The position numbers were made by a program, and so were the translations under genes. From Craspedostauros australis (lineage: Eukaryota > Bacillariophyta > Bacillariophyceae > Mastogloiales > Achnanthaceae), in the NCBI GenBank assembly GCA_026770025.1, contig JAMXDE010000003.1, forward strand, positions 1,488,001 through 1,552,000: 64,000 nucleotides of DNA, written 5' to 3'. This document shows, piece by piece, positions 31,956 to 43,700 of this stretch. The notes beneath the pieces are model-generated. The model made no database searches. It saw only the letters and a program-made list of their open reading frames with translations, and was not told the origin of the DNA. Positions within the stretch are counted from its first letter, which is position 1, and every line of letters begins with the position of its first letter.

Positions 31956-32713
31956 GTGTTCCAAAGACCTCATACCGAGGTTGAGATCCTCAAGCGGAGA
32001 CTGAAGGAAGCGCGGCAGGAGGACCATGAGGCCAATGAGGCCCGTCCAGCAGCCGAAGTGAGGTATTGTATGGTCACGCAAGATCGGGATGTTCATCGAC
32101 TGCTCGCTCGCGCTTCCAGTTGGCTTCACGCTAAATCAGATCCAATCTCTCGCGACAAGGTCGCCAGCAAGGAACCATGTCGAATATTCTGGACTACTGA
32201 GAGGTTGATTCACTCTTCGCAGATCAACACATGATCATCTTGATGCCAGAATGTCCAACCAATCCAGAGATTTCGACATCGGCGCGGACAGCTGCGGAGA
32301 GGAGGAAGACGATGACATCAGTGACAATGCGGGCAAACAAAACCTTTCCGGCGACATCGCCGATGTTGACATTGGCGATGACGAAAGTCATGTTGACAAT
32401 GGAGATGGCAGAAGCTTGCAGGACGGAAGTGAGATGGATCAGGGATCCACATGAAATGGTCATGAACGAAGTAAGCATGGAGGCCAACGACGACAACAGC
32501 GACGACAACAGCAGTGACATGGAATTTTTCGATCCATGTGAGCACATGTCCAACGATGATCTTTTCACATCCGGTGCGCCGATCAGCACATCTCAGAAGT
32601 TGCAGACACAAGCGCAGGCACAACAAGGCATGGCAGGGTCCTCAAGCACGCTGAGAGCCATCGCACATCGTCACCAAACAAGAGCGGCGTCGTTCTGCGG
32701 AGAGGACGGATGA
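31956..32713 (+). pseudogene. Acidic coding pieces downstream of the PCMT-like locus
   Basis: Two segments look coding but do not join cleanly. One at 31956-32234 has a charged helix (VEILKRRLKEARQEDHEANE). One from about 32223, after a CGCAG acceptor, is strongly acidic (IGADSCGEEEDDDISDN, DIGDDESHVDN). The second runs into a stop at 32452 unless the frame shifts at the GGG run 32442-32444, after which DPHEMVMNEVSMEANDDNSDDN continues to a stop at 32711. They may be the C-terminal exons of the PCMT-like gene or of another degraded gene. No domain recognised. Confidence 0.3.
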
Positions 32714-33184
32714 GGAGAATTCCACTTCCCTGCCGCACGCACATGTGCGTGTGTACTCGCACGAACACATGCTGGCACACAAACACTGAAGAACAGACGG
32801 AGGACAGAAAGGCCAACAATGAGAAGATATCTCGATCACATTGCATCGCCACGTATCGATGTGATCCGGAAACGTCATCAAGATAACAAATTAAGAGTAC
32901 ATCTTCACACGTTACAATACGGTCGTGTAACAATCGCTTGCATCCTGTGCGGCGCCGCGCCTTGCCAGTTGTGCATTCTGGTACTTCCATGTGCTAGTAT
33001 AGTATGATATGGTACCTTTGCCCATGACTTCAAGGGGGCATATCCGAAGATGAACCACACAACCTGACTGCAGTCTCAACCGCTCTGTCCAGACGTTCAT
33101 ACGAGTGCACTTGCGTGCTCGTCGTTCAACTCGTCGAGTATTCTAAACTTGTCTTGTTCGAGGCCAGCTCATCGAGGAAGCGCT
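32714..33184. other. Spacer, no gene recognised
   Basis: CA-rich, with no coding signal between the acidic pieces and the GNAT fragment. No amino-acid-kinase domain that would complete an N-acetylglutamate synthase is present here. Confidence 0.4.
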
Positions 33185-33451
33185 ATGTGCGAACTAAAAC
33201 AAAGACTCGGTGATGCCATGCTTGGCTATCTGGAACGTCTGTGTCTGCAGGAGGGGGCATCCTGTATCTTCGTCTTCAGCACGCAGACGACGGAATGGTT
33301 CATCGAATGCGGATTTGACGAGGTCGATGTCAGCTGGCTGTCACCCAGCCATCACAGCGCGTGCGATACCAAGCGCAACAACATGATATGCATCAAGAAG
33401 ATCACCAATGTTCGGGGTTTGGATGCTTCCGAACTGTGGTGGAATAGATAG
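33185..33451 (+). pseudogene. Orphan GNAT acetyltransferase domain of the N-acetylglutamate synthase type (5'-truncated)
   Basis: 88 aa from the ATG at 33185 (the frame is open slightly further upstream). The sequence KQRLGDAMLGYLERLCLQEGAS covers the acetyl-CoA loop and following helix. FVFSTQTTEWFIECGFDE is the diagnostic strand-helix of amino-acid N-acetyltransferases (ArgA/NAGS: L-F-x-L-T-T-x-T-x-x-W-F-x-x-x-G-F). KRNNMICIKKI matches their C-terminal strand. NAGS makes N-acetylglutamate, the first step of arginine synthesis. The N-terminal half of the GNAT fold and any kinase-like domain are missing. It may be the last exon of a gene whose earlier exons I cannot see, but the surroundings suggest a relic. 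Confidence 0.5.
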
Positions 33452-34180
33452 ATTACACAAGAAAGGTGCAGTGGGTGCAATGGGCACAATGCATAGTCGT
33501 ATGTAACGTATTATAGGAGCTGCACTAGCACATCACATCACAACACAGCATAGTATAGCATACGAGCATTTTATGGTGTGTATTTGTTGCGCTCTGCTTT
33601 GCTCTACTCTACTCTACCAATACATGACGATTGTGCCAGTGGCCGTGCCATTGACAAGGCACCAACAGAGATGAATGATCAGAGGATGCATCGTTGGTGC
33701 TCCAGTGACGAGTACGGATGCTTGGACTTGATGGCAGCGAAGATCATGAGGGTTGCACATTTGTGATGAAAAGAAAGCGGAGTACTGGCATGGTACGATG
33801 TGGTACAGATATACAAGTGCGGCGACAACAGAGAGAAGCCTTTGCCATTCGATTGGTTTGTGCGACACACACCGATTGTGCTGGCGCTCCGATCGACGCA
33901 GTTGAGGCCTTGGAGCGTTTTGTGTGTGTGGTTCGGCTGGAATTTTTCCGACCAGAGCGGCACGACACAACGTGATGGCTCCACAACGCACACCATTCAC
34001 GACACAAAAATAACGGTCTGCGTCACAAAATCACATCACTCATCACAAAACACAAAACACAAAACAAACATCACACACCACACATCACAATCCTCCATGC
34101 CATCCAACAGACGATGCGCACACGGGCACTCCAATCACAGGTGCGCCTATAACATATACTACTACTACTTTGATTTGCAG
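33452..34180. other. Spacer between GNAT fragment and transposase
   Basis: Contains CTCTA repeats (about 33603-33617) and a CACAAAA-rich stretch (34030-34095). No gene recognised. The left terminus of the mariner-like element should lie here, but no terminal inverted repeat could be matched to the right side by eye. Confidence 0.4.
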
Positions 34181-36730
34181 CTACACCTCTGCTGTGTTGG
34201 TATCCTGCCCTGCTTTGCTGTGATGCTCGTCCTTGCCAGCGAACATGGCCACGTCGAATGTGTTCATGGCGGGTGCTGCTTTGGCTTTGCTATTGCTGTT
34301 GCGAGGCTCAATGATCTCGGCTTTGCTCTTGCTGGGTATCTTCTTCTTCTTGCCTTTCTTCTGGTGTTCAGCCTCCTCGTTGGCTTTGGTGGTCGCGACG
34401 ATTTGCTCCTCCAGCAACGGAATGAGGCTGCTGGTTGTTGGCAGGTTCGTTTTCAGGCACTGCAGAGCACTGATAGCCATCACCTTCAGGGCATCATTGT
34501 ACATACCTTTCATGTCAGGCTTGGCATATTTGAAGCCAGCTGATTTGTCTTTCTTGCCTGTTGCAGTTGGTTTCTTGGTGGTCATGTTGGTTGCCTCATC
34601 ATCATCCTCCTCCAACGCGAAGTCCATGTGAGACACAGTCACACCGATCTCGTTGCCGTCCTTGTCAGTTTCAGTGAACGTTTGTTTCCGCACATTCATG
34701 CTCAGTCCCTTGCGCTCCGTCACAAATTCGTCACCTCCTTCCGCAGCACAAATTGCGTAGGCAATCTGATGGTGACGAACATACGCACGCGCCAGCTTGT
34801 CCAGCCCAAATTGCTCCCAACAGGTTTTGCAAGCTTCCCACAACGCATCAGTGGTGAACATGCGACTCCCGTGGTGCTTACCTTGATGTGCTGACACGTG
34901 TTTCGACATCGCTGGGAATATCGCATCGTCTTTCACGTTCGTGATGGGAGAATTCGATGGTTGAAATCGTAGATGCCATCCGCGACTGTCGAACTCCTCG
35001 TTGATGAACCTGAGTAGTTCCGTGTCTCTGTGTGGCCCTGCGCCATCCATCTGGTACCGAATCACCACGTTCTTGCCCGTTTCGTCCCTGATTTTGTTGG
35101 CGAGCGAATCCAGTGCGGGGAGTTCTTTTTCGCGGAAGAATTTCTTGAGGCTGTATTTCGGCTTGGGCTTATCAAGACGACCATCTGTTTCCTTGCTGCC
35201 TGTGATCTCCAGTGCTTGGAAGTACAGTTCACCCTTCACACGAGAGATTTTGTTGGGATCAGGAAGGTGCTTGTACTTGGTTGGCGAGACCCAAGTTCGC
35301 TGGTACGTATTCTTCTGCGCTGGGACCATGCGCCCAACACGTTCAAAGCTAACCCGATACGCCTTTCCTCCTTTCGCAAAACAGTTATTTGTTGGGGCGA
35401 ACGCTGTTGATGCAATCGCCATGGTCTTTTCGATGTGGCACTTGTGGTGCACAGCATGGTCAACAGGCTTAACTCCCATCTGGGGCACATGTTTGAGGTT
35501 GCGCCGAGCGACAATAGAGTAGAACCACTTTTCGTCCATGTGGACAACAACAACTTGCGTTTTCAGGAACAGCTCCGCTGATTCCCAGAACACACAGAAG
35601 TCCTTGGCCCACCTGTCGCGCTTCACCTTGATGTCGCCCTTGATCTTGGGGAGCATTGTTGTAGAACGGTAGTTGCTGCCCTCCAATCCCATCACGTATG
35701 TTCGAATGGTGTTCGCGCAAACGCATTGGACATTGCCCCTTCCTGCTAGTTCGCGTGCAATATCGTCCCACGAGATTGCGCCATTGCATCGTTGCAACAC
35801 ATCCTGGAGCTCAAATTGCAGGAACGGACCACGCTCCAACCACGAATCAGACAGGGATTTTGCGGATGCCAGCTCTTCAGGAGAAGCAGAGGCATAGGCA
35901 TAAGAGATGTCTTCAGGCGGCAACCGTTGTTGTGGATGTTTGAGCTGCAGTTGTTTCGCGAAGATGGCACGCGGCGTGAAGTATTGCTGTTGCTTCTTGG
36001 GGCAGGTGAAGATGGTGCTGCCTGCATCACTGCGCTTCTTCCGTTCCAGCTTGTTCTTTTGGAATTTCTTGATGTTGCTTGCAACAGTGGTGGCACCAAT
36101 ATCCCAAGCATGGGCGATCAATTTCGTGTTGGCTGGGATCGCACCCAAGTTGAAGTAGAGAACGATGTAGTTGTGCTTGTCTTGCGTATCAAGTTGTTTC
36201 TTTCTATTGGTGGGCTTAGTGTTGCTACGCCCTCCATCCTTTCGCAACCATCCTTTTGTTTTCGCGCCTCTCTTCATCTGCTTGTTGAGACGGTCGATTG
36301 CTGTTTCCTTCTGCTGACGTGAGACCTCGAGAAAAGCAGCGATGCTGGCTTCTTGCGATTCCGTGGTAGTTGGGGATGGTGTGGGGGGCTTAGCCTTGTT
36401 GTTGACACGCACAGCAGCGACGGAGTGATGCTGGGGAGAAAGGAGGGAAGGCTTAGCAAGGCCACCAGCAGTGCGAGTCCGTGCGAAGGTAGCGAGGCTG
36501 TGTGGCGCGCACAGATCCTCACGAACAACATACATTCGGCTCTGCCCCATCACTGGGGTCACCATGACCATTGCCACCTCTCCTGGTGCAAGAGGCCCAT
36601 CGCGTTTGACTGTAGCACCATCCGTGGTCTGCTTCATTGCAAACTCAACATGACATACGCCCAGGTCACGGAGCTTGCCACCTGAGCGTTGGTGGGGTGC
36701 CACCTTCACACAATCACCAGCGCGCAGCAT
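34181..36730 (-). mobile_element. Mariner-like (IS630/Tc1/mariner) transposase with intact 849-aa reading frame
   Basis: Uninterrupted 849-codon frame, ATG at 36730. The DDD catalytic triad of plant-type mariner-like transposases is visible: VVVVHMDEKWFYS (first Asp, about residue 397), RYQMDGAGPHRD (second, about 562) and QPSNSPITNVKDDAIF (third, about 600). The second-to-third Asp spacing of 38-39 residues is like the plant DD39D group. Upstream, about residues 190-380 contain helix-turn-helix-like DNA-binding segments (WDDIARELAGRGNVQCVCANTIRTYV). The C-terminal 150 residues are Lys-rich and probably disordered. The unbroken frame suggests recent activity or domestication. Terminal inverted repeats and a TA duplication were not found. 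It sits inside the 9.4-kb block bounded by the 46-bp inverted repeats. Confidence 0.88.
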
Positions 36731-38905
36731 GCTTGCAACGTGAAGAGTTCAGTGGTTGCAGGATGATACAACTACGTCCAATGTGGGTGAAGGTTGATAG
36801 AACTGTGTTATTGTGTGTGCTTGTTTGAAGTGATGGTTTACAAAGTGAAGTTTGTTGAGATTATGAGCTCATCAATAAGTGCTCATCATCTTCCTGTTTT
36901 CTACTTCTTGGCCCCACTAATGGTGCTATTCACCATTGTCCATCGTGTTGTAACCATGCCAAACTGCTGGTTACTCCTGCTAATTAGTGTATCTGTGTCC
37001 AAACATGTGCTATGACACATGTTTGGAGGTCTAATAGAGTCTCTTTGATCCTCTTGGATCATCTTCCTAATTTTGTCTTGGGTCTGAAACCCGCATCACA
37101 TTTTCCGAATTCTTTCGAGTCGTTTTCTTGGATCTTTCGAATCGAAGTGTGATTGACACAAAGGACTCAAGACTCGAACAACGATTGGATTGATTCAGCA
37201 CACATGGTCTAACAACAAGGGAACTCATGGTGAATACTAGCTGTGTGCCAATAGAGGTTGCAAGCTGATTGTACAAGATTGGCTGGTCATGACGCACACC
37301 AGGCACACAAGGAGAACAGCACAGCACAGCACAGCACAGCGCATCACCAGTCATTGACGCGCAGCCCAGCGCAGCGCACCACAGAACGGCATGGACAACA
37401 CAGGAGGATGGTCACAAGGTGCCTTGTACCATCCACTCTTTCCTTTGTGGGAAGGTCACAGTCATTCTACATTCTGTGTAAGCTATGACTACAAGCAGCA
37501 GAGAAACAGGAGGAACTCGTTTGAGATGCGCTGTGTTTCCTCTGTCAACTTTGTGAGGAGGATTTTGTGCCTCCGCTGTGTCGTTGTGGAATGGATTCGC
37601 AATTCGGGACTCGCAAAGTGTTCTCATTGGTTGGCACATTCGGTAGAATTGTGGTTAATTTCCATGGCCCCCGACAGCAAAAACTGTTTGAGAACACCAA
37701 ACACAACACAACAACATGACAATGGAGAAACACAACAAAACTCCTCAAGCGCCGCCGAACGGCATCATCGTCACTGCAGCAACCAGCGGTCCATTGCAAG
37801 ATCCGAGGGCATAGGCGGAACCGCCATGTAAAGATTGGTGGATGAGCGAGAGGGTGATGCCGGAGTGGTTGATTTGGGGCCGTGGCAGGCCCACGCGCAA
37901 GCGACACGATTCAGAGGAACATCTGCTCGTTGGATATGGTCTCTGCCTGGAATGCACAGGCCATTCCAACGACTATTGATGGGCAAGACGCATCCAAGAG
38001 GATACGATGAAGATGCACACGAAGTTTGAGGGTCGGGGGTGGCCTGGAAGGTGCCCTCCGCAAGAAACAAGTGGAGGGCAAGAGTTTTTTGGTGGGTGGC
38101 GGCGGACACACCACGTGACTTCGCTCGTGATGGGTGCCATTGGCAAGTCACCCAAATCGCAAAGCCACCCATACAAGATGTGTTCGGAATCAACTCAAGA
38201 TGACCAGGGCGGAGCCTTCTCCACGGATACGGTCTGTAAGAGGCTGCAAGGTGGGATGCACACAAAATGGTTTTTTTTTGGTATCGCAAAAACTCCATGG
38301 TGACATCAGCACATGGAGGTGTACCTTTGGAGGTACGAACTCCCAACCCATTCTGAACACATCAGTGTGTCGCCAGAGAATGTGGGAACGCATGAGGGGC
38401 ATGTGGAGGAGCTGCAAGGATCGTATCGACGAGATACGGATCCAAATCCGAATGGCATCAGCATCGAAATCGTGTTTTCAAAATTTCTGCTTTTCAGTGC
38501 AGGGACAGTTTGGAGTATGAGATGCGGCTATCCGTGGAGAAGCTTCATGGGATGGACAGATGGGGGGTATGCGGAGCTAATGTGGTGCGCAGATTGTGAA
38601 AATGCCAGGGATGATAATGATGATCATGGGTGCTGAAGGGAGGGCAGCATGGTGCCATCGAGAATTTTTCGCACCCACCACCTGACAGACAGCAAGCCAA
38701 AACGACATTAAAAATAAAGTGCATACAAATTTAACTTCAATATTCAGAATCACTGATAGCCACTCGTCCGGATGCACTGTTTATTTTTAATTTTAAACGA
38801 TGTGTTGTTGAGATATAACATCATAAGCAGTTGTTTGGATGGTTTTGGATGTGCTCTAATTTAGTCTACTTTATCACGACTCATCACGAGTAAAACTCAA
38901 AAAAC
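36731..38905. other. Gene-poor region right of the transposase
   Basis: No recognised gene. It includes a 12-bp-arm hairpin (listed separately), CAGCA tandem repeats (about 37317-37345), and a T run at about 38272. Plus-strand frames at 37835-38029, 38007-38303 and 38313-38636 follow one another in different frames; the middle and last are Gly/Trp-rich. They could be remains of a transposable element, but nothing matches a family I know. Confidence 0.4.
36998..37027. repeat. Perfect hairpin, 12-bp arms, 6-nt loop
   Basis: TCCAAACATGTG is followed after six bases by its exact reverse complement CACATGTTTGGA. It lies 268 nt beyond the transposase start codon. It may be a transcription terminator-like hairpin, an element end, or a small foldback. 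Confidence 0.85.
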
Positions 38906-38951
38906 ACTCCACAACTAGTGCTATCGCGACACCGTTTTACATTGAGTGCAG
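38906..38951 (-). repeat. Right copy of the 46-bp inverted repeat
   Basis: Reverse-complement partner of 29483-29528 with a single mismatch. One frame across it reads LNVKRCRDSTSCGV on the minus strand, and the left copy gives nearly the same peptide on the plus strand, so it could alternatively be a fragment of a dispersed coding repeat. Confidence 0.9.
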
Positions 38952-40784
38952 GTCGTACTCTGCGCAAGAGAGGAACGTTACAATCAACTCTCGCATCAGA
39001 CACGCACATAGGTGTTCCAGAGACATGATCGTCAACACAGATGACCCACATGCCTGTGGGACTGTTTCGTTGATGCGAAGAACAGGTCATGCACGAGCAG
39101 GTATGCGGATGTCACCTTGAGTTCCAGAGTATGCAGAGCAGTCGTATTCTTCTCCGTCTGTTATCTTGCATTATGTAATGAAAGTATAGGGAGGAATTTG
39201 TAGATGTTAATGGCATCCTTTTCCTTCTCCAATGCCTTGCATCTCCCACAAGCATTTGTTCGTTGCAAAGTCTTATTGGAAACTTTCCGCCATATATTTT
39301 GGGCACACGCTGATCGTTCCACATCGCCGAAGCTGTCTTCTTTGTTACCCTCATCCATTGCGCTATTTTTATGAAGAGAGCACAACGGCATCTGACTAAG
39401 TCTGGAACAAGCAAGGAGTAGAACGGATTGTCTTCCCTTCGCTGAAAGTCGCCTCGTTGCGTGACAGGGATAGCAAAAGTTGCGATTTGTTGCATGAAGC
39501 TTTTGCCAAAACCCGGGACAAGAGATGCCGAATGCGATCTCCCAAACTCAGAAGTGACAGCATGGATCGAAACGCAATCACAAAATGGATACCATTATAC
39601 CATGAAGCAGAGCAACCATTCTCAACAGAGGAGTGATAGATGTGGAGTGTAGATGAATGGATTAGATTGGTTGGTCATGGAGAGGTAAGCGGCGCTGATG
39701 GAATGGGGCTTGGCAATTCCATCTCGGTATGAGCATGAGTGCGGATGCTCGCTTCCATCTCTGCCACGCAAGAGAACACTCAGAGCACTCCAGAGATACA
39801 CTTTCTTCTCGCTTCTCGTTTCACTTCTCTTCGCTTTCTCTCACATCACAACGATAACTCCAGAACCGGCAATGTGCTCTAGCGACTTTTTGATTGGAGT
39901 GGTTCGTGCTCTGGCGCTCTCACGCTCTGCTTCCCAGAACAAACATGACAGTTTGGTCAATCCTGCTTCCTTTGAGGGCATGTCGGAATTTGTCCCCTTT
40001 TCAAAGACTGGTGGCGAACTGTCTGTCTGCCACACGCTTTGTTCGAGAATAGAATGTCTCATATTCCGTCCGCCCATCGCCCAACGCATACGTTCCATTC
40101 GTGGCGAGTTCTTGTTGGAATGTTCTGTGATTGGCCAGTTTCGCAACCACCAATTCCTTCTTCCGAAAAGCGTCCGTTGCCTTGTTCCTTGTGTTCGTGA
40201 ACTCTGTCTTGGACCAAAGATACCATCTCGAAGGATCGACTTCATTCAAGGGTGCAAGAAGCACCATGATTGGCAGAGGTACGTCAGCAACGCATCATTC
40301 ACGCGCACTTCTGATCAAGACGCGCATGGTGGACGCAAAAAGTGAACCTCGTTTGTCGTCGCACGTCACGCTGCACGAGTGACGCGACCCATCAAAACGA
40401 TCGCGACGATGTCTGATGTCTGATGTCTGATGTCTGTTGTCTCCTGCGTTTTGTGACAGGAGAACGAAGTTGGTCGGCTGCGACCACACGCTACGACCTA
40501 CCGAACGAGTACACACCAACATCACAACAAGATCCTCAACAGCACGACAGAAGCCACTGCGGCATTGGCACCTCCATCTTCATCACAAAAGAACTTTCGG
40601 GTCCAGGCTCACACATTTGACCATCAACGTTGTTGATCAGTTGCTGTGCATATCCGTACTCGTATTCGAAACAGGCATCTGGACGCAACCAAGGATCGAA
40701 CGCACGAACGACATCAGTACTCTCTGGAGAGCACAAGAATAATTGTAGAGCTGCTGCATAGAAGACCGCACACGCGACAATACC
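38952..40784. other. Region without a confident gene; possible minus-strand coding pieces
   Basis: A minus-strand frame at 40001-40267 (ATG, 88 aa: TEFTNTRNKATDAFRKKELV) has normal codon-like composition. Another at 39161-39391 carries a Cys pair (NACGRCKALEKEKDAI). Neither matches a family. A plus-strand 215-aa frame (39698-40345) overlaps the first and contains one hydrophobic stretch. At most one strand can be real and I cannot choose. A 7-nt repeat TGATGTC (about five copies, 40407-40441) precedes the asparagine synthetase gene. Confidence 0.3.
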
Positions 40785-43700
40785 ATGTTCCGTCTCGCCT
40801 CGCTGACCGCCAAGCGCATCGTCGCGAGCGTGTCCAACGCAAATGGAGCAGCACGGCGTCAGATGTGCGGATTGGTGGCTGCCATCGATGATGTCTGGAC
40901 GACAGCGCCTACCTCGGGCAACTGGCATGGCGATGTGCCCATCTTGGGCGACTCGGCCGCCATGTCCAAGACCGCCAATATTCTCTACCATCGCGGACCT
41001 GATGGTATGCAGGTTGCATCGGGTGCCGTGGGAAAGTACTCGCAAAGATGGAGTATGGGGTGAGTTGTTCGTCTGAAGTCCTTGTGCTATCATGGCCTCG
41101 AAAGTCATGGACGATTCCGATTGCAAGAAAATGCGGAAGCGACTGCGACTGTGACTGCGAGCGTGGCATCATCTCATCTCAGTTCATCTCATCCTATCTC
41201 ACTTCCTCCAACATCACAACGTATCACAACGCATCACACCGTATCACGCCGCATCATGTGACTTCTCACACTCTCATGCAATGCGCACGTACGAATACCA
41301 ACAGCCACACCCGATTGGCAATCGTCGATCCATCCAACCGCAATGCCGACATGCCCTTCCACATGAAGTTCGAAAATAAGAGCATCCATCTGGCCGCCAA
41401 CGGCGAAATCTACAACCACACAATCCTGTACGACGAACTTCAAGCCGACGGATGGAATCACGCGCGATTTTCCGGATCCGACTGCGAGGTCATCGGACAT
41501 GCCTACGCCAAGTACGGCGGGCCCGCCACTGCTGCCAAACTCGATGGAATGTTTGCCTTCGTCGTGTTCGAAGAAGACGAGACGACGGGGGAGGTCCGAG
41601 CATTTGCGGCGAGGGATCCGGTCGGAATCAAGCCATTGTACTATGGTCGCACGGCCGGTTCCGATGCCAACGACGCATCGGCCTACGTGTTTGCATCCGA
41701 ATTGAAATCCTTGGTGGGACACGTAGATCCATCGACCGTCGTGAACGTTCCGCCGGGTCACTATTGGACGCCAGATGATGGTCTTGTCTGCTACTACAAC
41801 CCGGATTGGCTTCGAAAGGTACGGTGACGCAGCCCAATTGTGCAGAGATCTGATTTACAGGGGAAATCGTTCGTTCATGTTGATGTTGATGTTGACCATT
41901 GCTGCATAGAGATGGTCTGGAACCAAATGGGGAAACGAGCAGGAATGGAATCATTTCAATGCCAACACCCGTGCCAACTCAAATGTCCAAACGTCACAAG
42001 AGCTGCCGTTTTGGCATGCGCGTGGAATAACAAGGCGCAATACTCGGAGCTTCATTCACAACACTTGCATCGTTCTTCGTCACTCATCATTCTTCATCGA
42101 CGTTTTCTGCATCCTTCTTGCATGTTCTGCTCACAATCGCGCACTCCCCCAAACTTCAATCAAACAACTAACATGCTCACATGCACGCAACGCATTCCTA
42201 TTTCGGCGATTGTCATCGACAGGACGACTACGCTCCATGGACCGACTCTGCGCACAGCGTCACAGACGATGATATCAGAGAGGCATTCACAAAGGCCGTG
42301 CAGAAGCGAATGATGTCTGATGTTGACTACGGTTTCTTCCTTTCTGGCGGCGTCGACTCCTGCATTGTGGCTCATGATCTGCTCCCGCTGTACAGAGAGT
42401 CTGGCGACGACCGTCCCATCAAAACCTTCACTGTGGGCATGGAGAATTCGCCAGACATGATGGCGGCCAAGGGCATGGTTGATGCTCTTGGCGGCGAAAG
42501 ATACGTGGATCATCGCGTCCGCACCTTCACACCGGAGGAAGTGTTTGAGCTCATTCCCAAGATTGTGTATCACATGGAGACCTACGAGGCAGAATTGATC
42601 CGCAGCGCCATCCCCAACTGGCTGCTCGCTGAACGTGCTGCCCAGGATGTCAAGATGGTGCTCACCGGCGAAGGAGCTGACGAACTGTTCGCTGGTTACC
42701 TCTACTTCCAGGACGCCCAGTCAGCGACCCAAGTGCAGAACGAACTGCGAAGAATTTACGGCATGCTCGGCAACGTCAATCTTCACCGCACGGACCGCAT
42801 GACCATGGCGCATGGCCTGGAGGCGCGCGTTCCCTTCCTCGACACCGAATTCACGAAGCTCGTCATGAGCATCGACCCAGCTCGCAAGATGGTCGACGCC
42901 GAGGCTGTCAAGACCAACAGCCGCGGGCGCGAGAAGACGTTCCTGCGCGAACTCTTCGAGGCTCCAAACTCCAACGGAGATTCCATCCCACGGCCGGTCC
43001 TCTGGAGGGCGAAGGCCATGCAATGCGAAGGCGTAGGAGAGGACTGGGTCTCCATCCTGCAAGGCAAGATCGCCTCCCTCGTTTCGGACGCCGAAATGGC
43101 GGAAGCAGCAACCGCGTATCCCATCAACACTCCGCACACTAAGGAGGAGCTGTACTACCGCAAGATCTACGACGAGCAATACCACGGCATGGAACATGCC
43201 GTCAACCTTTGGGAAGGTGGTGGCAGAGCCCTGGGTGCTGAATGGAAGAGCGAGATGTACACGCGAGAAGGTTTGGCCGATACCGACCTTCTGAGCCACG
43301 CGCTGCAGCAGCAACGAAGCTACTCCACATCCAGCACGCCCGGCGGCTTCGGAGCAGGAAGAGGTCTCACCAGAGCCGCACACATGGGCACGACGACGGC
43401 GGCGGCAACGGGTTCGGCTACAAGGGGCCGCCGGTCATTCTCCGTCAGCCCTCAGACATCGGAAGAGCCACTCGCCATCAAGGCGTCCCTCGAGGCACAG
43501 GCAGCAGCCTTCAAAGCCGGATTCGATGAATTTGAAGCCATGATGACCACGGGAGGTGATGACCGGAGTCTGATTCTCGAAACTGGTACCAACAAGTACC
43601 ACATCACGCCACAGCCAATCAACGAGGGTGATATCTTCCGCGGATCATGCACAGGCAACCCACCAACTCGACGTGGGTACGATGCTGCGCATGCTCTGTA

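Noticed and set aside
34233..34631. Hydrophobic 132-aa plus-strand frame that looks like a membrane protein
   Set aside because: Antisense of the Lys-rich C-terminus of the transposase; hydrophobicity is an artefact of reversed Lys/Glu codons.
39698..40345. 215-aa plus-strand frame with one hydrophobic segment
   Set aside because: Overlaps a minus-strand frame of more normal composition; no domain on either strand, so neither was called as a gene.
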